Origin: Candidatus Omnitrophota bacterium
GTDB lineage: Bacteria; Omnitrophota; Gorgyraeia; Zapsychrales; Zapsychraceae
NCBI GenBank assembly: GCA_020429915.1
Contig: JAGQKV010000009.1
Span: 1 to 46,207 of the forward strand
Reading direction: 5' to 3'
Length of the DNA stretch: 46,207 bases
Part shown: piece after piece, positions 44,517-46,207 of the stretch
Layout of the letters: the number at the start of each line of letters is the position of its first letter
How positions within the stretch are numbered: the first letter of the stretch is position 1
Program-made: the position numbers and the translations under genes
Notes under the pieces: model-generated
What the model saw: the letters and a program-made list of their open reading frames with translations, nothing else
Told to the model about the DNA's origin: nothing
The model's database searches: none

Positions 44517-45517
44517 TGCAGTTTGCCCAACAATTTATGTTCAACGGATTTTGGATTGTGGCCGGGTTGGTCCTGTTCCTGTGGTGGGCGTCCGCTTACC
44601 GCCGTCGGCAATTGCAGAAGTTTGTCTCCGCCAAGCTCATGCCGGATATTGCCGGGAGCGTTTCACCGGCGGCGCGGAACCTGAAATATGTCCTGCTGAT
44701 CCTGACATTTATCTTCGGCATCATCGCCCTGGCACGGCCGCAGTGGGGGTTCGAATGGCAAGAAGTCAGGCGTCAGGGTATCGACGTGATGGTGATCGTG
44801 GACGTTTCCAAAAGCATGCTGACCCAGGACGTCCGCCCCAACCGTTTGGAGCGCACCAAACTGGCGGTACTCGATTTGTTAAAAAAACTCAAGGGCGACC
44901 GGATCGGCCTGGTCGCCTTTGCCGGCGACGCCTTTTTAATGTGCCCGCTGACCAATGACTACGCCGGATTCGCATTAAGCCTGGATGACCTGACCATCGA
45001 CAGTGTTCCGCGTGGCGGGACCAATATCGACCGGGCCATGCAGGTGGCGATGAAGAGTTTCGATGAGATCGACAGCCAGTACAAGGCGATCATCGTCATC
45101 ACCGACGGTGACAATCATGAAGGCGACCCCGTGGAGCAGGCACGTCGGGCCAAGAAGAGCGGGATTCGCGTCTATACGATCGGGATCGGAACGAAGGAAG
45201 GCGAATTGATTCAACTCTCGGACGTGCAGGGATCGGCCCGTTTTCTTAAGGATGATGAGGGTAATTTTGTCAAATCCCGCCTGAACGAACGGCTGCTGCA
45301 GCAGATCGCGCTGTTGACCGACGGCGTGTATGTCAAATCCAGCGGAGCCGAGTTCGGGTTGGACTACATATACGAGAACGATCTGGCCAAACTGGAAAAA
45401 AGGGAAATAGAGAGCAAGATGCAGAAGCGTTTCTATGAGCGTTTTCAATGGCCGCTGTCCGTGGCTTTGCTCCTGTTTTGTATGGAATCATGCATATTGA
45501 CACGCCGAAGAAAATAG
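44516..45517 (+). CDS. batB: VWA-domain membrane protein BatB
   Basis: Two N-terminal helices precede a VWA domain with the MIDAS triad D96, S98 and S100 (DVSKSMLTQD) and ITDGDNHEGD near 200. A last helix lies close to the C-terminus (PLSVALLLFCMES), followed by RRRK. The protein is 333 residues, like BatA, its likely paralogue. The start overlaps the batA stop as TGATG, which implies coupling. The next gene begins inside its last 28 bases. Confidence 0.9.
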   Translation: MQFAQQFMFNGFWIVAGLVLFLWWASAYRRRQLQKFVSAKLMPDIAGSVSPAARNLKYVLLILTFIFGIIALARPQWGFEWQEVRRQGIDVMVIVDVSKSMLTQDVRPNRLERTKLAVLDLLKKLKGDRIGLVAFAGDAFLMCPLTNDYAGFALSLDDLTIDSVPRGGTNIDRAMQVAMKSFDEIDSQYKAIIVITDGDNHEGDPVEQARRAKKSGIRVYTIGIGTKEGELIQLSDVQGSARFLKDDEGNFVKSRLNERLLQQIALLTDGVYVKSSGAEFGLDYIYENDLAKLEKREIESKMQKRFYERFQWPLSVALLLFCMESCILTRRRK

Positions 45518-46207
45518 CATTGCTGTTGGTGCTAGTGCTTTGGACCACCGTTACTCCGCGGAGCGCCGAGGCGGTGCTGGAGGTGTTTCAGGTCAACTCG
45601 GGCAATGATGCTTACCGTGACGGAGACTATGAGAAATCCGCGGAAAAGTACAAGGAGGCCTTAAAAAAGGACTCCGAATCTGATATCATTAATTTCAACC
45701 TGGGCGCCGCCTATTACAAACAAAACCGGTACGACGAGGCACTCGACCATTTGCGCAAGGCGGTGCTGAGCGATGACGATGCGTTGCGCCAGCAGGCTCA
45801 TTACAACCTGGGCAATACCCTGTATGAAAGCGGACGGCTGTTTCTGGCAGATCGGGACCTCGATACAACGATCCAGTATTACGAGGAGGCCCTCGCGGAA
45901 TATGAAAAGGCCATGGACATCCATCCGGATGACGCCGATGCCCGGTTCAATTATGAGTATGTTAAGAAGGAACTGGAACAGCTGAAGCAGCAACAACAAC
46001 AAAATCAACAGCAGCAAAACCAGCAAAATCAGCAGGACCAGCAAAAAGATCAGCAGCAAGACCAGCAACAACAGGACCAACAGCAACAGGATCAACAACA
46101 GCAGGACCGGCAACAGCAAGACCAGCAACAACAGGACCAACAGCAACAGGACCGGCAACAACAGGACCAACAGCAACAGGATCAACAGCAACAGGACCAA
46201 CAGCAAC
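45490..46207 (+). CDS. batC: BatC-like TPR protein with Gln/Asp repeat tail (3' end outside window)
   Basis: The ATG at 45490 lies inside the end of batB in another frame and opens MHIDTPKKIALLLVLVLW, a signal peptide ending near RSA-EA. TPR units follow: GNDAYRDGDYEKSAEKYKEA (from ~38), FNLGAAYYKQNRYDEALDHL (~66) and HYNLGNTLYESGRL (~100), with a further one to ~155. From about residue 160 the protein is almost only Q with D, N, K and R, and the frame is still open at the window end. TPR-plus-low-complexity is the BatC pattern. About 239 residues are visible. Confidence 0.88.
   Translation, partial: MHIDTPKKIALLLVLVLWTTVTPRSAEAVLEVFQVNSGNDAYRDGDYEKSAEKYKEALKKDSESDIINFNLGAAYYKQNRYDEALDHLRKAVLSDDDALRQQAHYNLGNTLYESGRLFLADRDLDTTIQYYEEALAEYEKAMDIHPDDADARFNYEYVKKELEQLKQQQQQNQQQQNQQNQQDQQKDQQQDQQQQDQQQQDQQQQDRQQQDQQQQDQQQQDRQQQDQQQQDQQQQDQQQ
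46051..46200 (+). repeat. 15-bp tandem repeat coding (Q-Q-Q-D-Q/R)n
   Basis: Ten units of CAR CAR CAR GAY CRR follow without interruption up to the window edge, with only synonymous changes plus glutamine-to-arginine switches (cgg at 46108, 46153). Less regular Q-rich codons start near 45985. The array is in frame with batC and likely continues to the right. Confidence 0.9.

Noticed and set aside
46051-46207. CRISPR-like short repeats at the right edge
   Set aside because: The 15-bp units are contiguous without spacers and code in frame for Gln/Asp repeats of batC.

Overview
The window looks like a chromosomal segment of an uncultured Gram-negative bacterium, most likely of the candidate phylum Omnitrophota (PVC-related). 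This is inferred from gene content only. The clues are very large exported proteins, a 1882-residue protein whose N-terminal and C-terminal modules I associate with that phylum, outer-membrane beta-barrel and AsmA-type proteins, and a Bat operon with an added DUF4381-like gene. Nearly all genes lie on the + strand. No rRNA, tRNA or CRISPR array was seen.

Layout. (1) 2-2638: 3' part of a repetitive fibre-like surface protein with in-frame 342-bp tandem repeats, ending at a probable terminator. (2) 2921-16368: a two-gene operon with an ATGA overlap. The first gene encodes a 2955-residue secreted adhesin/outer-membrane barrel. The second encodes a 1527-residue exported coiled-coil protein with ten TPR-like repeats. 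(3) 16427-20527: a YyaL/DUF255 thioredoxin-fold protein and an AsmA-like protein, 3 bp apart. (4) 20697-23101: a membrane-anchored PilZ coiled-coil protein with its own promoter, then a YgjP-type metallopeptidase. (5) about 23.1-30.1 kb: an accessory island, AT-richer in its left half. It begins at a truncated DUF167 gene and ends at an intact DUF167 paralogue. Inside are a DDE transposase, a zeta-like kinase toxin with a tiny overlapping partner gene, a perfect bidirectional terminator, palindromes around an RHS relic, a MORN-like relic, a frameshifted IS3 OrfA piece, a membrane protein with a spermidine-synthase-like domain, and a rhodanese/cytochrome-b5 protein. (6) 30113-34985: DUF167, YqeY, a polysaccharide deacetylase and a 1095-residue glycoside-phosphorylase-like protein. 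(7) 35138-40786: the modular giant protein behind a near-consensus promoter. (8) 40885-46207: moxR, DUF58, DUF4381-like, batA, batB and batC (cut by the window edge), behind a near-consensus promoter.

How they fit together. Much of the window concerns the cell envelope: giant surface or periplasmic proteins, AsmA, deacetylase and Bat proteins. The strongest candidate for something undescribed is the giant protein at 35138-40786. A conserved-looking N-terminal module and a C-terminal module frame internal acetyltransferase-like and methyltransferase-like domains, and five short D-x-AVL motifs occur at or near the borders. The barrel plus TPR-repeat operon at 2921-16368 is a second candidate for a dedicated surface machine.
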